NCBI GenBank assembly: GCA_020796225.1
Contig: CM036755.1
Coordinates: 45,302,306 to 45,366,305 of the forward strand
Direction: 5' to 3'
Source: Arion vulgaris
Taxonomy: Eukaryota; Mollusca; Gastropoda; Stylommatophora; Arionidae
Length of the DNA: 64,000 nt
Program-made: the position numbers and the translations under genes
Part shown: positions 21,855 through 33,015 of the stretch, piece after piece
How positions within the stretch are numbered: the first letter of the stretch is position 1
Layout: each line of letters begins with the position of its first letter
Notes under the pieces: generated by a model
What the model was told of the DNA's origin: nothing
The model's input: the letters and a program-made list of their open reading frames with translations, nothing else
The model's database searches: none

Positions 21855-22250
21855 CAGCTAATGGAGCGGATAATCATAACAACAGAGATGAGGTGTCTTA
21901 GAAGAGCTGCAGGTGTGGTAATAAGAAACAAAATTAGAAATGAAGAAATCAGAAGAAGACTGGATGTGAAACCAGTTCTGCAATTCATAAAAGAACAACA
22001 GATTAAATGTTTTGGACACCTGACAAGAATGCCATGGTATCACCTACCACAGAGAGCCACATAGAAAAATTATAACGGTTACAGAACGAGAGGAAGACCA
22101 CGCAAAAGATGGAGCGACAGCATCAAGAACCGCCTTACAAAACTGAATATCAGCTTACAAAGTGCCTTAAAATAAACACACACAAGATCCCTACCCCACA
22201 ACACTTCTATAAAGAAGTAAACGTTGGAAGAAAAGAAGAAGAAGAATCAT
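21855..22250 (+). pseudogene. LINE-eta ORF2 C-terminus and 3' end
   Basis: The plus strand reads RIIITTEMRCLRRAAGV, LDVKPVLQFIKEQQIKCFGH, LTRMPWYHLPQRAT, then in a shifted frame RGRPRKRWSDSIKNRLTK and a (GAA)n-type tail. A truncated non-LTR retrotransposon copy. Confidence 0.83.
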
Positions 22251-22526
22251 ACTAAGTTAAATAAAAAAAACATATACAATACATCACCGCTAACAAAAAA
22301 TACAATGATACCCATGTTGACAGCTCAACTCACAACTCTCATTCACGTGCAAATTTGAATAAAAGTAATCGATAATGTCAAACTAAAAGTGTGACATGTG
22401 CTGGCACGAGCTGTGTAATATGTATTCGCTTCAATGAGTGTTTCAAAAATTGTGAGAATCGTCATCGATTACTGCGTACATAGAAATAAATGTCGTCAAG
22501 TTAGTTTGAAGTAAAATAATACAATA
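22251..22526. other. no recognised feature
   Basis: AT-rich flank without coding or repeat signal. Confidence 0.5.
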
Positions 22527-22783
22527 TTTTTCTTCTTCTTCTTGAAACTCTCCATATTAACCACTTGTTAAACCACTCTCTGTGTGTGATTTGTATGAAT
22601 TCTGAGCCTAAGAGAGATTGTACTTTGTGCCAGTTATGCGCCTACAAGTAGGCCAGCACATCTGATTTTTGCGATGCTTTCTATTTATTAGGGTAGCTTA
22701 CTTTCTACTTACGACAAGCCTTGTAGATCACAGTGGTACTATTATTTGCTTCCCTTACGGGCCCGGCACCACGCGGACGCGAA
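22527..22783 (-). mobile_element. SINE family B with partly deleted core
   Basis: The minus strand ends TTTCAAGAAGAAGAAGAA. Tail, GGCCTACTTGTAGGC hairpin and head (GGGCCCGTAAGGGAAGC) are clear, but the segment around GTCGTAAGAGGCGAC is shortened. Confidence 0.82.
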
Positions 22784-22785
22784 AT

Positions 22786-23300
22786 ACAATACGAGAATAA
22801 ACATCGACAAAACCGAAGTACTGACATTCGTTAGAGAGGAAAATACTATAAAAATATCTTCATCAACAAACACCCATTAAAACAAGTCAAAGACTTTATA
22901 TACCTAGGGAGCATTTTTTCAGCAAATTGAAGAATAACTAACGAAATCCAACAAAAGTGCAACAAAGCATATCAAATAAGTCCCTTCCAGAACCTTGGCT
23001 CCCATGACAGCAATCCTGAAAAACTCTCTGTTCTGTGCAAGTTGACTTGCATCAGCAGCAGTCTTTCCCAGATTCTTACTAGGTTTAAGTGAATAAGAAA
23101 ACAAATGACGCCAATTTTGAAATGCAAACATGTCACCATGAGCAGTACAAGACCATTGTTCCACACAATCTTCCCCCACACCTCACCCGAATTATGCTAT
23201 CAGTGTCAAACCTGGACGCTGACATCAAATGATAGAAGAAAACTAGTCACAACAGAGTGTCTATGCTGAATGCTGGGGATAACAAGAAGAGACCTGGGAG
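22786..23300 (+). pseudogene. LINE-eta reverse-transcriptase C-terminal remnant with foreign middle
   Basis: 22800-22980 encodes NIDKTEVLTFVREE then FIYLGSIFSAN and EIQQKCNKAYQIS, the end of a LINE reverse transcriptase (K-T-E-V and YLGS motifs). 23186-23300 continues with CYQCQTWTLTSNDRRKLVTTE. Between them, 22982-23185 reads better on the minus strand (AADASQLAQNREFFRIAVMG, resembling another LINE's extreme C-terminus), so a second fragment seems to have replaced the middle. Confidence 0.68.
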
Positions 23301-23470
23301 AAGTAGCTGTGCAGTCACAATGAAACTGTTTAGGTTAAGAATTTTTGTTGATGCCCCGATAGAACAACAATTCTTGACCTTACCGTGGATTAAACACGTG
23401 TCTCCCGCATGGATCCAGTCGGTCAGCCGCTCCTTAAAATTATTTGATTAATTAATTGAAATCAAATTTG

Positions 23471-23799
23471 TAGAATCTCTTGTCATACGATGGTGTGTAC
23501 TGTAGAATCTCTTGTCATACGATGGTGTGTACTGTAGAATCTCTTGTCATACGATGGTGTGTACTGTAGAATCTCTTGTCATACGATGGTGTGTACTGTA
23601 GAATATTTTTGTCATACGATGGTGTGTACTGTAGAATCTCTTGTCATACGATGGTGTGTACGGTAGAATCTCTTGTCATACGATGGTGTGTACGGTAGAA
23701 TCTCTTGTCATACGATGGTGTGTACTGTAGAATCTCTTGCCATACGATGGTGTGTACGGTAGAATCTCTTGTCATACGATGGTGTGTACTGTAGAATAT
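23471..23799. repeat. 32 bp minisatellite, ~10 copies
   Basis: The unit is TAGAATCTCTTGTCATACGA then TGGTGTGTACTG, with the C/T versus C/G variant (TACTG/TACGG) clustered in the right half. Confidence 0.96.
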
Positions 23800-24111
23800 A
23801 TTATTGAACTCAAATTGCTCTTTGATCAACAATACACGATAGAGGTGTTGGGGCTAACATCACCCCGTCTGCCCTCGCTGTACTTTGTTTTTCGTGTACC
23901 TAATTGAGACTGGGCCAACTTGAGAGACACTGAAATCGTGGCATATATTTGATCATGTAAAATGCAATCGAAAATTTTACTAGAGCTGTAATCGAATATT
24001 TCAATATTTAATAATTGAATATTTGCATATAAAAATTAGAACCGATTATATTAATATAACAAATCGAATATTTTAATATTAACATTTATAATCTAATATT
24101 TAACTCCAATG

Positions 24112-24967
24112 TTAAAGCAGTCCTTCTGTATGGGTCAGAAACATGGAGAACTACTCAAATATTAACGCATAAATTGCAAACATTCATCAACTGGTGTCTG
24201 CGCAGAATAGAGGGACTGAGATGGTATGATAGTGTCACAAATGAGAAACTTATGGAGAGAACAAGACAGATTCTAGTGTCACAAATGAGGAACTTATGGA
24301 GAGAACAAGACAGATTCTAGTGTCACAAATGAGGAACTTATGGAGAGAACAAGACAGATTCTAGTGTCACAAATTAGGAACTTATGGAGAGAACAAGACA
24401 GATTCTAGTGTCACAAATGAGGAACTTATGGAGAGAACAAGACAGATTCTAGTGTCACAAATGAGGAACTTATGGAGAGAACAAGACATATTCTAGTGTC
24501 ACAAATGAGGAACTTATGGAGAGAACAAGACAGATTCTAGTGTCACAAATGAGGAACTTATGGAGAGAATAAGACAGATTCTAGTGTCACAAATGAGAAA
24601 CTTATGGAGAGAACAAGACAGATTCTAGTGTCACAAATGAGGAACTTATGGAGAGAACAAGACAGATTCTAGTAAGCCAAGAGGTTAAAAGAAGACACTA
24701 GAGCTGGATAGGACATACTTTGCGAAAACCTGAGGGGAATTTAACAAGAAGGGTCATTTCCTGGAACACACAGGGATAGCGAAAAAACAGGAATAGCGAA
24801 AGAAAAGTAGGCTGAGAAATACATGGAGACGAGATTTGGAGGCAGAGATCAACAATATAAAGAAGAGCTGGAGGAAGCTGCAGGAGATAGCTAGAGATAG
24901 GAAGCGTTGACATGAGTTGGTTGAGGGCATATGCCCCAATCCGGGTTAAAAAGGAGGAAAGAGAAAT
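24112..24967 (+). pseudogene. LINE remnant with an internal 44 bp array
   Basis: The left part encodes VLLYGSETWRTTQ, LQTFINWCLRRIEGLRWYD, VTNEKLMERTRQIL. The right part continues WIGHTLRKPEGNLTRRVISW. It is the post-RT domain of a non-LTR retrotransposon, inserted in the AT-rich repeat and since broken by stops. Confidence 0.82.
24225..24676. repeat. 44 bp minisatellite, ~10 copies, inside the LINE
   Basis: The unit is AGTGTCACAAATGAGGAACT then TATGGAGAGAACAAGACAGATTCT, exactly the coding segment VTNEKLMERTRQI of the host LINE. 44 is not divisible by three, so expansion destroyed the frame after the element was already non-functional. Confidence 0.95.
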
Positions 24968-25169
24968 TTCAATATTAACATTTATACTCGAATATTTAAA
25001 AAGAAAGATTTAATCGAATATTTGAATACACAAAAATTGTAATGGAATAATTGAATATAAAAATGTTAAGTATTCACAACTAGAATGGAATATTTGAACA
25101 TTAAAAATTATAATCACATATTTCAGCAATTGAAATATACGAAACAAAATAACTGAACTAGTAAAATGG

Positions 25170-25650
25170 TAAAGACGTTTTTGGTTGCACAAATTTAGAC
25201 ATTTTACTTTGTCACTTTGTCAAAGTTTGTCTAGTCTTCTTCTGCGATCTTGAAAGTGTCTTAGAGGTCCCTGGTGAAGACTTATCTTCTTCATGCTGCC
25301 CGTCACAATGGTAGTTGATCAAAACGAGTGCACAGCGAGGGTTGGTGTCTCAAATATCCGTTCTAATCACATGTGGTATTTGATAACCATCTTGAATTTC
25401 TTCCAAACTCTGATCTCACTTGAGACCCGAAAGTGCGACAGTCGTAGATGCTGGTGTCGTGATCTCTGTTGACAGCTTCATCTTGATTGTCGTTGTTGTC
25501 TGTCGGTGGTGATGAATGGACGTGAGAGACAAGGTATAGCACACCTGAAAGGTATAGCGCACCTGAAAGGTACAGCACACATGAAAGTACAATCATGATG
25601 ATCTCTAGCATATTTTTGTTTAAAAAAAAACAACCTAGCATATGGCCAGG
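25170..25650. other. no recognised gene; weak coding-like stretch on minus strand
   Basis: Minus-strand frames (for example NRDHDTSIYDCRTFGSQVRSEF) are open for 60-90 codons but shift and stop, and I recognise no family. Confidence 0.35.
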
Positions 25651-25875
25651 TGTGTATGTGTTTATGTGAATAATATATGTCCAGGTGTGTATGTGAATAA
25701 TATATATCCAGGTGTGTAGTGTATATGTGAATACTACATGGCCAGGTGTGTATGTGTGTATATAAATAATATATGGTCAGGTGTGTATGTGTGTATGTAT
25801 ATGTAGCCAGGTGTGTATGTGTGTATGTATATGTGGACAGGTGTGTATGTCTATGTGAATGTATGCATGTGTTCA
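25650..25875. repeat. degenerate GT-rich minisatellite (CCAGGTGTGTATGTG)
   Basis: Irregular 28-36 bp units with (TG)n/(TATG)n segments. The repetitive His/Thr/Tyr frame on the minus strand is not a gene. Confidence 0.9.
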
Positions 25876-25924
25876 ATTTTTAATGTCTGTATTCAATACA
25901 AGTTTTCAAATATTCACACGCTGT

Positions 25925-26290
25925 GCTAGATAATTCTCGACTCTCTCAGTAAAGTTAATTTCTGACTTTTCTTAAGACGTCCAATCATCCTTTAACCCTT
26001 TGCTTCCTACATCAATGACTGCTTTGTAATTCTTTGATCATCTCTTCTCAGAATATGTCCACCATATCTCCATCTTCTCTTTCTTATAACAATTGTTACT
26101 AGTGGTTGACGGGACATTTCATCACATCTGAATTTCTCAAAAAACATCCCATTTTATATTCATTATTTTGTATTAATCATCTATTTTCAAATGCGTTCAA
26201 CTTGCTTTCTATATCTTTAGTCATTTTCCAACTCTCGCTGGCATATGTTAGGATTGATACAACATTTGAATTGAAAATTAGTAATTTAAT
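25925..26290 (-). pseudogene. LINE-alpha ORF2 C-terminal remnant
   Basis: Same segment as 17990-18347 on the minus strand, more diverged. Its upstream edge holds one unexpanded copy of the 34 bp unit that became the array at 2732. Confidence 0.8.
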
Positions 26291-26559
26291 TTTAATACTA
26301 TATAACTTGCAGCTCCGTATTTTATTTGAACGATTTTACAAGCTGGAATTTTGCAAATTCGTAGCATAATTTATTAAAAAAATTTTTTTAAACTTTAAAA
26401 AACTTGTTGAATTAAAGGTTGTTAACCAAATAAGTGAATTGTTCTGTTATTGTTTCCTTTTTTGGATTCCAGCGAGATATATACATTACTACGTCTCATG
26501 GTTGTCTTATCATACAAAGCCTTCAGATTTTTAAAAAAATCGTGGCATATCCTTCAGCT

Positions 26560-27085
26560 TTTAAAAGTCTAAATAAAATATGGAGCTGCAAGTTATATAA
26601 TATTAAAACTAAATTACGAATTTTCAATTCAAATGTTGTATCAATCCTAACATATGCCAGCGAGAGTTGGAAAATGACTAAAGATATAGAAAGCAAGTTG
26701 AATGCATTTGAAAATAGATGTGTGCGAAAAATAATGAATATAAAATGGAATGAATTCAGAAGTGATGAAATCAGAGAAATGTCTGGTCAACCACTAGTGA
26801 CAACTGTTGTAAGAAAGAGAAGATGGAGATATGTTGGGCACACCTTGAGGAGAAATGATCAACGAATATCAAAGCAAGCATTGAAGTGGGATGCAAAGGG
26901 TTCAAGAAAGAGAGGTCGACCTAAGGAGACCCTGAAACTAACTGAGAGAGGCAGGAAATATCGGTCTCAGTTCCATGGAAGAGATTGTGCGAGTTGCCCA
27001 GGATAGAGCGGTATGGAGAAATTACTTGCAGGCCCTATGTAACGTATAACGGTACGAGAGGAATTATTATTATTATTATTATATC
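26560..27085 (+). pseudogene. LINE-alpha, best 3' copy
   Basis: An open plus-strand frame gives VVSILTYASESWKMTKDIES, KLNAFENRCVRKIMNIKWNEF, RRWRYVGHTLRRNDQRISKQ, KGSRKRGRPKETLKLTERG. A frameshift near 26990 precedes the natural C-terminus (AQDRAVWRNYLQAL-like), followed by AACGGTACGAGAGGAATTAT and an (ATT)n tail. The reverse-transcriptase domain is truncated away. Confidence 0.9.
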
Positions 27086-27089
27086 CTTT

Positions 27090-27255
27090 ACAGGACGTTG
27101 TCATCAACAACAGTAAACGAGTCATCGATTTTCTGGACACTACTTATACGTTCAGTAGTTTGCCATTGATTTATGAACGGTGCGGTCTATTTTTATCGTA
27201 TGTAAAAATTCAAGGGAACTAATTTGCTTCCAAACTTGCCCGGAGTTTCAACCAG
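27090..27255 (-). mobile_element. SINE family G, minus strand
   Basis: TATCCTTTACAGGACG, CAGTAAACGAGTCATCGA, TTTGCCATTG and CAAGGGAACTAATTTGCTTC mirror 21600-21790. It sits tail-to-tail with the LINE-alpha 3' end. Confidence 0.83.
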
Positions 27256-27637
27256 TTACACTTGGCCTGTGATCGAAGTCACTATTGATTACGTTTGTCC
27301 TATCATAGTTTATTAGTAGTCCAACTTTGAATTCTGTGAATAATAAATGGTTGGGTTTTCTGTGTATATATTTGCTGTTTCTACTGGACAAGTAAATATT
27401 ATCCTCAAAATCTGAATCCTCCAGATGTATTAAACAGTGCCATTTTCGCCCCTGCAACATTTACTCAACACCCAGTCAATGGCAACTCAGAACAATGGTA
27501 AATATACAATACAACCATGCTTTACTCCGGTTGCAACCATAATCCAGTCGCTTTGGTTATAGTGTGGACTGAACAATGCGAACCATCCACCATACAGGTT
27601 TTTGATAAAGTTGATTAGTTTGGATGATATTCCATAG

Positions 27638-27722
27638 AATTCTAGAATGTTCTATAATAGAATTCTAGAATGTTCTATAATAGAATTCTAGAATGTTCTA
27701 TAATATAATTCTAGAATGTTCC
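27638..27722. repeat. 23 bp repeat, ~4 copies
   Basis: The unit is ATAGAATTCTAGAATGTTCT plus ATA, containing the palindrome AGAATTCT and TTCTAGAA. Confidence 0.93.
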
Positions 27723-27736
27723 ACAATAATATATGA

Positions 27737-28200
27737 GGATCTATGTGGTGGTGTAGAGATAAAGTGCTCGCTTCTCGTTCCAAAAGTCCTCGGTGCACGC
27801 CCTCGTGAAGCAATCGGGATATTTTCTCAGATATCCTTGATTCAATTGTATGTGATATCGAATATTTCTAGTCGTATCGGAGACGGACGATAAAGTGTAG
27901 GTCCTGTGTTCAAGTTGAGCACGTAAAAGAACCCTTGTGAGTTCAAAATCGAAAAGAGCAGGCTGAAAAGCCGTTGCCCTAGCAACATTCACTAGAAAAA
28001 TGTTATTTAAAATTCCAACACAATATCTATATCATTTCCTACAGTACATCTCGCACCTTCGCCGATGCTACGGAGTTCGTGTATTGTCGCTAAGATCTTT
28101 CTGTGTAAGAAAGATACCGAAGCACTGATGTTTACTCACTGATAAGTGCACTGATGATTGTCATATCAATCTTTCACTCATTTCAATCAATCAAATTAAT
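27737..28200 (+). mobile_element. SINE family E, full-length
   Basis: Head GGTGGTGTAGAGATAAAGTG, CGTATCGGAGACGGACGATA, TTCAAGTTGAGCACGTAA, AGCAGGCTGAAAAGCCG, ACGGAGTTCGTGTATTG, AAGAAAGATACCGAAGCAC. It ends with AATCAATCAA-like repeats. Confidence 0.83.
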
Positions 28201-28214
28201 CAATTCCACAAGTT

Positions 28215-28890
28215 ATGCTATAAAAAACCATTACGAAATCAAGGAAATGTAGGATACGCCTCTGATGTTTCTCAATATATTCCTCCCAAGATTAGTCTTA
28301 GTGTATTTTTATGGTCTAAGCAGCTTCTCCCTTTGTCTAAAACCAGCTTGTTCTTCTCTCAGTGTTGTATCCACTGCTTCTTTGATTCTATTGAGAATGA
28401 TTTTACAAAACGTCTTTGGTCCTTACTGATAATAGGGTGATCCAGTTGGTGAAATCACCTTTTGTTGGGACATTAGCAATGAATTCCATCTTCCATTGTT
28501 ATGTGCCTGTTTCTTCTTTACATATTTTATTAAATAGCTCTTGCACCTTGTTAATTGCGGTATCATCTGCCTCTTTGATCATTTCTGTAGTAATATTGTC
28601 ATCACCCGCTGTCTTATTGTTTATCAAGGAACGGATTGTCTCTTTGATTTCATTTGTTTTTTTGTTTTTTCCTATCCAGAAGCACTTGAGCTTTTCAGCT
28701 CTTCGGTTCGGTGCCACGAACACCGTAAATCTGGGGAATCTGTGGCTTTTCTGCCATCCCACGGAATTGACCCACACAGAGGGATAGTAACCCGTAGTCC
28801 AACGTGCTACGAACACGCTGGGTACACGGGCTTTTGAATTCATTAACATTTATCAATTCATTTTTAATTGGTAGAGAGTTTGTTTCTTCT
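28215..28890 (-). pseudogene. LINE reverse-transcriptase fingers/palm remnant, split by a SINE
   Basis: The minus strand reads NEIKETIRSLINNKTAGDDN, ITTEMIKEADDTAINKVQEL, then after frameshifts ILNRIKEAVDTTLREEQAGF: the N-terminal RT motifs (LKNNKAAGxDxI and EEQAGFR) of a non-LTR retrotransposon. The upstream part continues beyond the SINE-C insertion at 28846-28890 (SLPIKNELINVNEF). It is the only RT fingers segment seen in the window. Confidence 0.8.
28660..28840 (-). mobile_element. SINE family C inserted into a LINE
   Basis: The minus strand has the head CCCAGCGTGTTCGTAGCACG, body TTTACGGTGTTCGTGGCACC, GAAAAGCTCAAGTGC and an A-rich tail. A flanking near-duplicate TTTGATTTCATT / TTTGAATTCATT (about 28644 and 28833) marks the target site. 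Confidence 0.86.
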
Positions 28891-29130
28891 ATTTCTTCAC
28901 CTTTCGACTCCCAACAGAGCACACGTCTTCAAAGCACTTCTTCCAGCTCTCCCTCTTTCCTGCCATCTCTTCCAACTCTCGTTATCTTTTAGTTGTACTT
29001 TCTATGTTTGTTGAAGTTTATTTGTTGGCTTAGCTTTTCTACAGGGTAAGATAGCCAGCCTCACCACCGACTCTCCTTAGTCGCCTCTCACAACATGCTT
29101 TGCAAGTACACATTGCTGCATATGTTTTCC
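28890..29130 (-). mobile_element. SINE/LINE-epsilon composite: core-bearing head with LINE-derived 3' end
   Basis: The minus strand carries a decayed core (GTTGTGAGAGGCGACTAAGG) followed by TATCTTACCCTGTAG and then the 3' segment shared with LINE-epsilon copies at 33590 and 45485 (AAGAAGTGCTTTG..GGAGTCGAAAGG). Internally deleted relative to 45485. Confidence 0.65.
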
Positions 29131-29204
29131 TCCCGAGTTGTTTCTTGCCACTTCGTTATACCCCACCCTGTCACTCCGGAATATTTTTTTTACATCTGTA
29201 TGCG

Positions 29205-29425
29205 CCCGTCTGCCCAGCGTGTTCGCAGCACGTTGGACTACGGGTGACTATCCCACTGTGTGTGCTGGTTCAATTTCGCGGGATGGCAGAAAAAGCCACA
29301 GATTCCCCAGATTTACGGTGTTCGTGGCACCGAACCGAAGGGTTACGATGTCCAAGGCACCGAGCCGAAGAGCCGAAAAGCTCAAAGTGCTTCTTCTGGA
29401 TCTGAAAGAAAAAAAAACAAAAAAA
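29205..29425 (+). mobile_element. SINE family C, full-length
   Basis: Head GCCCAGCGTGTTCGCAGCACG, B box GGTTCAATTTC, body TTTACGGTGTTCGTGGCACC, ATGTCCAAGGCACCGAGCC, GAAAAGCTCAAAGTGC and an A-rich tail. Confidence 0.9.
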
Positions 29426-29447
29426 CATCTGTATGCATTTATTATGA

Positions 29448-29585
29448 GAGTGGCCTGAAATATCGGTCTCAGTTCCATGGGATGAGATTGAATGAGTTGC
29501 CCAGGATAGAGCGGTATGGAGAAATTACTTGCAGGCCCTATGTAACGTGTTATGGTACGAGAGAAATTATTATTATTATGCATTT
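29448..29585 (+). mobile_element. LINE-alpha 3' end
   Basis: GAAATATCGGTCTCAGTTCC, GTTGCCCAGGATAGAGCGG, TATGGAGAAATTACTTGC, then ACGAGAGAAATTATTATTAT. A very short 5'-truncated copy directly after SINE-C. Confidence 0.85.
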
Positions 29586-29789
29586 ATTTATATTACATGT
29601 ATAAAACATACTGTATTGACCAGTATACTTGCTTTGTGTCATCTTAAAAATATCTGCGAGCCAATATATCGTCTTGCAAGGGTGAATGTATTAAGTAGTA
29701 CTGGTAGATCAGATCTGTTACAGATTTCGTTAGCACTGTTCTATTCATATATTCTTCTTCTCTATGTCTGATTCTGTTACCTTTTTGTA

Positions 29790-30012
29790 AAGGGCTAAAA
29801 TCAGAAGGATTGACTTCATTGCGCCGGGTGCTACTCCATATAGCTTTAATCCCTTTCAGCATAAATGGGATGTCCCCTGTCGAGAGTATTACACAAAGCA
29901 CGAACTCAGTAGGTCCGGCAACAATCCTAGATGTCTGGCAAATATGCACTCGTGAAGAATACGGCGCGATCCTGATTCGAACCAATGATCTTCACAACGC
30001 AAGGCAAATGTG
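29790..30012 (-). mobile_element. SINE family D, full-length
   Basis: GGATTGACTTCATTGCGCCG, GAGAGTATTACACAAAGCAC, GAACTCAGTAGGTCCGGCAA and a decayed B box (GATTCGAACC on the plus strand) match the minus-strand D copy at 36222. Confidence 0.83.
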
Positions 30013-30024
30013 GCAGGAGAATCC

Positions 30025-30290
30025 AGTCTCCTTCTCCTTCTTCTTTGCATTCGTTCTTTACGACCAATTTTAATCACTTTTTGTTATATGTTTGATCTTT
30101 GCCAAGAACATGTATACGTTGCACATTGGTTCGGTAGGCCCCTAAACGCATAAGACTTCTACACGTTTAGGACACATGCATCCGATTTCAGCCAAACCTC
30201 CTTAGTCGCCTCTTACGACATGCGTGGCAGGTAACAGTGGTTCTATTCTTTACACCCCAAATTTGGGCCCCGTAACCACTCGGGCGAGGA
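30025..30290 (-). mobile_element. SINE family A, full-length
   Basis: Ends GAAGAAGGAGAAGG on the minus strand, has an intact core (GTCGTAAGAGGCGACTAAGG) and the head CGCCCGAGTGGTTACGGGG. It abuts the SINE-D copy. Confidence 0.9.
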
Positions 30291-30349
30291 GATCCAGTAA
30301 AAACAGGGTTTTTTTTTTTTTTAAACCCACAAAAACTAACATACATAGT

Positions 30350-31018
30350 GTCAAAACATTTAGTCACATATTACCAAACATTTAGTCACATATTACCAAA
30401 CATTTAGTCACATATTACAAAACATTTAGTCACATATTACCAAACATTTAGTCACATATTACAAAATATTTAGTCACATATTACAAAACATTTAGTCACA
30501 TATTACCAAACATTTAGTCACATATTACCAAACATTTAGTCACATATTACAAAACATTTAGTCACATATTACCAAACATTTAGTCACATATTACCAAACA
30601 TTTAGTCACATATTACAAAACATTTAGTCACATATTACCAAACATTTAGTCACATATTACAAAATATTTAGTCACATATTACAAAATATTTAGTCACATA
30701 TTACCAAACATTTAGTCACATATTACCAAACATTTAGTCACATATTACAAAATATTTAGTCATATATTACAAAATATTTAGTCACATATTACCAAACATT
30801 TAGTCACATATTACAAAACATTTAGTCATATATTACCAAACATTTAGTCACATATTACCAAACATTTAGTCACATATTACCAAACATTTAGTCACATATT
30901 ACCAAACATTTAGTCACATATTACCAAACATTTAGTCACATATTACCAAACATTTAGTCACATATTACCAAACATTTAGTCACATATTACCAAACATTTA
31001 GTCACATATTACAAAACA
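30350..31018. repeat. 22 bp minisatellite, ~30 copies
   Basis: The unit is CATTTAGTCACATATTACCA plus AA, with ACCAAA/ACAAAA variants. A related single-copy stretch at 33520-33545 (TTTGGGTCACATGTTGCAAAAG), within sequence similar to the flanks here, suggests origin inside a dispersed repeat. Confidence 0.95.
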
Positions 31019-31089
31019 TATCGCTTTTCATGGTAAACAAAAAAATTTCGATTATGACTTGTAATTATTTTTTAAAAATTACAATGAAA

Positions 31090-31345
31090 AAAATGTAAGC
31101 ACTCCCCTCCTCCCAATATCTACATCGGGGAGTGGATTTCACTAACATAAGTACTGCAATGAATGTCAAAACCATCATATGATGTACATATCACCAATAA
31201 TTATAACGTGACCCTACATGTCTTGTTTAAACTGTATATAAGCAGAAATATTGTTGTTCTAAGTTGTAAATTCTGTCAGTTTGAAAGGGTCATATTGCAA
31301 GAGCTATATCTACAAAAACCAATTGTTTTAGACATTTTTGGGTAG
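31090..31345 (+). repeat. dispersed repeat family I, 3' part
   Basis: CATATAAGCAGAAATATTG, GTTGTTCTAAGTTG, AAGAGCTATATCTACAAAA and CCAATTGTTTTAGACATTTT parallel 34950-35190. Confidence 0.65.
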
Positions 31346-31368
31346 TTACTTAGAGAACGTAGCCACAT

Positions 31369-31370
<2 letters not shown>

Positions 31371-31409
<39 letters not shown>

Positions 31410-31410
31410 C
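31371..31410. repeat. (GA)n microsatellite
   Basis: Twenty GA units with one GC interruption. Confidence 0.97.
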
Positions 31411-31499
31411 CCTCAATTGGTTCCGTATGTATATGTATATTAGTGCATCATGTCCATACATACATATGTATGAGTATAAAGTGTTATTGAAACCCCAAG

Positions 31500-32025
31500 T
31501 TAGTTTACTTTTAAAACTACGAATTTTCATTTCCAATATTGTATCTTCACTACATCTTCAGAAGTACTTTCTAAGTTAATTTTTTTTAAAAACCGTTGTC
31601 TACCTACCAGCGAGAGTTTAATAACTAAAGATATAGAAAATAAATTGTATGCATTTGAAAATAGATGTCTGCGGAATACAATGTACATAAAATGGGACGA
31701 ATGGGGAGAAGTGATGAAATCAGAGAAATGTTTGGTCACCCACTTACGCTCAAGAAATAGATGGAGATATGTTGGACATACCTTGAGAAATGATTAATAG
31801 AATATCAAAGAAGGCATTAAAGTGGAAGGTAAAGGGTTCAAGAAAGAGAGGGTGCTCTAGAGAAACCTGAAATGAACTTTGCTGAGAGAGGCAAACAATA
31901 TCGGACTCAATTTCAAGAGATTTAACGACTGTCCAAGAGATTGTCCGAGAGATTGTCCAAGACAGCGTTATTGAGAATTACTTGCATGCCCTGTGTAATG
32001 TTTAACGATACGAGAGGAATGTATA
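31500..32025 (+). pseudogene. LINE-alpha, diverged copy with indels
   Basis: Plus strand: NKLYAFENRCLRNT-like, KWDEWGEVMKSEKC (shifted), RWRYVGHTLRND, GSRKRGCSRET, then GCCCTGTGTAATGTTTAACG, ACGAGAGGAATGTATAAT. Many indels make it one of the oldest copies. Confidence 0.8.
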
Positions 32026-32480
32026 ATGAATTAAACCATGTAGAATAATGTAACATACACTCCTTAGATCCTGCAACATTCTAGGGATCTCCGGAATGAA
32101 CTTCAGTAGAATCTAACATGAACATTGAACTGAACAAACAAAGATAAGCATCACCCAAGCCACTAGAGCAGTGCAAGACACCGAAAAAACCAACAACAAA
32201 AAACCACCCTGTAACAGTGTGACGACAGAAGAAGAAGAAGGTTGAACTGAACCATGTAGGAGATGACACATTCCAAAAATTGATCTCAATTTTTGATTTC
32301 TGAAACAGTTTTCCTAACGTAATCATTTCTGGAATTTGTAGAATGCATGATTGTCACGAGACATAAACATAACTTAGAGAATTATGGCCCGGAAATGTGG
32401 CGAGTCTATTGTCTTTCACCAGATGGATGACGGAATTGGTTGTCCACTGTTGCCGTTAACTGTAGGGTGGGAGCTTTAAT
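32026..32480. other. no recognised feature
   Basis: A short GAAGAAGAAGAAGG tract lies near 32230. A ~45 bp segment around 32325-32365 (TTTCTGGAATTTGTAGAATG) recurs at 33018-33060. Confidence 0.5.
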
Positions 32481-32639
32481 TTGCGTTTCAGGGCCAGATG
32501 AGTCGTACTTGTGTTATATCCGCGTTTATTTATTGTGGTCTTGATATTGTCTATCCTTCTTTACTTGGTCTTCCCTTGGCTCTAGTACCTGATCTCTTTT
32601 ATTGTATGCTGTTATTGGTGGCGAGTCACCAGGTTAAAT

Positions 32640-33015
32640 ACAAAAAAGATTCGGACCATTGTCAACGGATGTCTTCGACAAATTCTCAGACTGAGATTGA
32701 ATGATAGAGTTGCAAACACAGACCTGTGGATGAGAACAGGGCAGAAACCCATGACGATGGGTTGGGTATACCCTAGGAAGACGCAGCCGAGTGTCACTAG
32801 ACAAGCACTTGAGTGTAACCCGCAAGGAAAACGGAAGAGAGGACGTTATAAACAGATCTGGAGCCAGAGACGAAGTCTTCTTGATGAACTGAAAAGTGCT
32901 TGATTATCCTGCGAGACCATAAAGAGAACAGTCAAAGACTGGGAAAAGTGTCGATCAATTGTTGAGGCACTATGCTCCACGAGAAACGGAGAAGAAGAAG
33001 AAGAAGAAGAAGAGG
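32640..33015 (+). pseudogene. LINE-theta ORF2 C-terminus with (GAA)n tail
   Basis: The plus strand reads KKIRTIVNGCLRQILRLRL, DRVANTDLWMRTGQ, RQALECNPQGKRKRGRYKQI, RSLLDELKSA, then VKDWEKCRSIVEALCSTRNG and a long GAAGAAGAA tail. Homologous in layout to 48692-49195 but a separate lineage. Confidence 0.82.

Larger units (their letters stand above)
23985..25165. repeat. degenerate AT-rich repeat (TCGAATATTTGAATAT theme) split by a LINE
   Basis: Irregular units rich in AATATT occur at 23985-24110 and 24968-25165. The LINE between them is flanked by AATATTAACATTTATA on both sides (24075-24100 and 24971-24990), either a target duplication or coincidence within the repeat. Confidence 0.6.

Noticed and set aside
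22919..23181. 86-codon minus-strand frame as a host gene
   Set aside because: It sits inside a LINE-eta remnant and resembles another LINE's C-terminal end; no independent support.
28416..28849. Overlapping host-gene-like frames on both strands near 28.5 kb
   Set aside because: They are LINE reverse-transcriptase sequence and a SINE C insertion.
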